DNA from: Pseudomonadota bacterium
GTDB taxonomy: Bacteria; Pseudomonadota; Gammaproteobacteria; Burkholderiales; Burkholderiaceae_C
DNA: 6,084 nt
Assembly: GCA_023438115.1 (NCBI GenBank)
Contig: JAEZEB010000061.1
Coordinates: 1 to 6,084, forward strand
Reading direction: 5' to 3'
Shown here: one piece after another, positions 5,559-6,084 of the stretch
How the letters are laid out: every line of letters starts with the position of its first letter
Numbering within the stretch: the first letter of the stretch is position 1
Program-made: the position numbers and the translations under genes
Notes under the pieces: model-generated
What the model saw: the letters and a program-made list of their open reading frames with translations, nothing else
The model's database searches: none
Told to the model about the DNA's origin: nothing

Positions 5559-6084
5559 ATGAATACGGCGGATGCCCGGCGCGTCCTCGAAACCGCGCTG
5601 ATCTGCACCCAGCAGCCGCTCGCGGTGCGCGAGATGCGCGTGCTGTTCAACGACGAGCTCGGTGCGGACACCATCAAGGAGCTGCTGGCCCAGCTGCAGG
5701 ACGAGTGGGCCCAGCGCGGCGTGGAGCTCGTGTGCGTGGCCAGCGGCTGGCGTTTCCAGAGCCGGCCCGAGATGCGCGAGTACCTCGACCGGCTGCATCC
5801 CGAGAAGCCGCCGCGCTACAGCCGCGCCGCCCTCGAGACGCTCGCGATCATCGCCTACCGCCAGCCGGTCACCCGCGGCGACATGGAAGACATCCGCGGC
5901 GTCACCATCAATTCGCAGATCCTCAAGCAGCTGGAAGACCGCGGCTGGGTCGAGGTAATCGGCCACCGCGAGGCCGGCGGCCGGCCCGCCCTCTACGCCA
6001 CGACGCGCCAGTTCCTCGATGACCTGGGCCTGGCCTCGCTGGACCAGCTGCCCGAGCTGCAGGGCCCCGGCCAGGAGAACATCT
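5559..6084 (+). CDS. scpB: Chromosome segregation/condensation protein ScpB (3' end outside window)
   Basis: The first 175 codons of scpB; the frame is still open at the right edge. ScpB is a dimeric winged-helix protein that binds the kleisin ScpA and with SMC forms the bacterial condensin, acting on the nucleoid. The sequence shows an N-terminal winged helix (about residues 4-80, RRVLETALICTQQPLAVREM) and a second one (about 87-160) carrying the family signature YSRAALETLAIIAYRQPVTR, GDMEDIRGV (107-115), INSQILKQLEDRGWVEVIG and GGRPALYATT. It continues with FLDDLGLASLDQLPEL, where the family core usually ends. The ATG at 5559 is the only standard start after an in-frame stop at 5517-5519. 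AAGAGA (5551-5556) is a possible but tightly spaced ribosome site. scpA is not adjacent on the left; whether it lies on the right cannot be seen. Confidence 0.95.
   Translation, partial: MNTADARRVLETALICTQQPLAVREMRVLFNDELGADTIKELLAQLQDEWAQRGVELVCVASGWRFQSRPEMREYLDRLHPEKPPRYSRAALETLAIIAYRQPVTRGDMEDIRGVTINSQILKQLEDRGWVEVIGHREAGGRPALYATTRQFLDDLGLASLDQLPELQGPGQENI

Noticed and set aside
4227..5966. Open frame of 579 codons on the - strand across rluD and scpB
   Set aside because: Same codon-bias artefact; it lies antisense to clear RluD and ScpB motifs and overlaps the bamD start, with no recognisable domain.
1..6084. Mobile element, defence system, CRISPR array or RNA gene
   Set aside because: No transposase, integrase, repeat-spacer pattern, cloverleaf or defence domain is seen; the DinG-like helicase is a complete chromosomal housekeeping type, not in a CRISPR or defence context.

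Overview
The window is a very GC-rich (roughly 70% by eye) stretch of conserved chromosomal genes. Strong G/C bias at third codon positions makes long spurious open frames on both strands. Protein sequences and gene order (PP2C phosphatase, YdcH-like small protein, DinG/YoaA-type helicase, bamD, rluD, scpB) fit a betaproteobacterium of the order Burkholderiales, most likely a member of the Comamonadaceae. The genus cannot be fixed from the sequence alone. I see no rRNA, tRNA, CRISPR array, insertion sequence, integrase or attachment site.

Layout. Positions 1-403 hold the 3' end of a highly charged, probably helical protein on the + strand. It converges on a PP2C-type Ser/Thr phosphatase on the - strand (1186 to 422); only 18 bp separate the two stop codons, and both lie in the arms of one inverted repeat. 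A 95-bp divergent region (1187-1281) separates the phosphatase from a + strand pair: a 67-residue YdcH/DUF465 protein (1282-1485, TTG start) overlapping by one base an iron-sulfur DinG/YoaA-like helicase (1485-3554). The helicase converges with bamD (4368 to 3562, - strand), with 7 bp between them and a GC hairpin over the helicase stop codon. bamD is divergent from rluD (+ strand, first standard start codon 4482, stop 5429). A 129-bp GC-rich gap follows, then scpB, which runs off the right edge.

The genes do separate housekeeping jobs: protein dephosphorylation, DNA or R-loop unwinding, outer-membrane protein assembly, 23S rRNA pseudouridylation and chromosome condensation/segregation. Only the ydcH-like/helicase pair looks like a tight operon. 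I found no evidence for a new multi-gene system. The points worth a second look are small-scale: the unresolved rluD start, which overlaps a perfect bamD -10 box, two convergent junctions whose stop codons sit in hairpins, and the unexplained rluD-scpB gap with a possible 46-codon frame.
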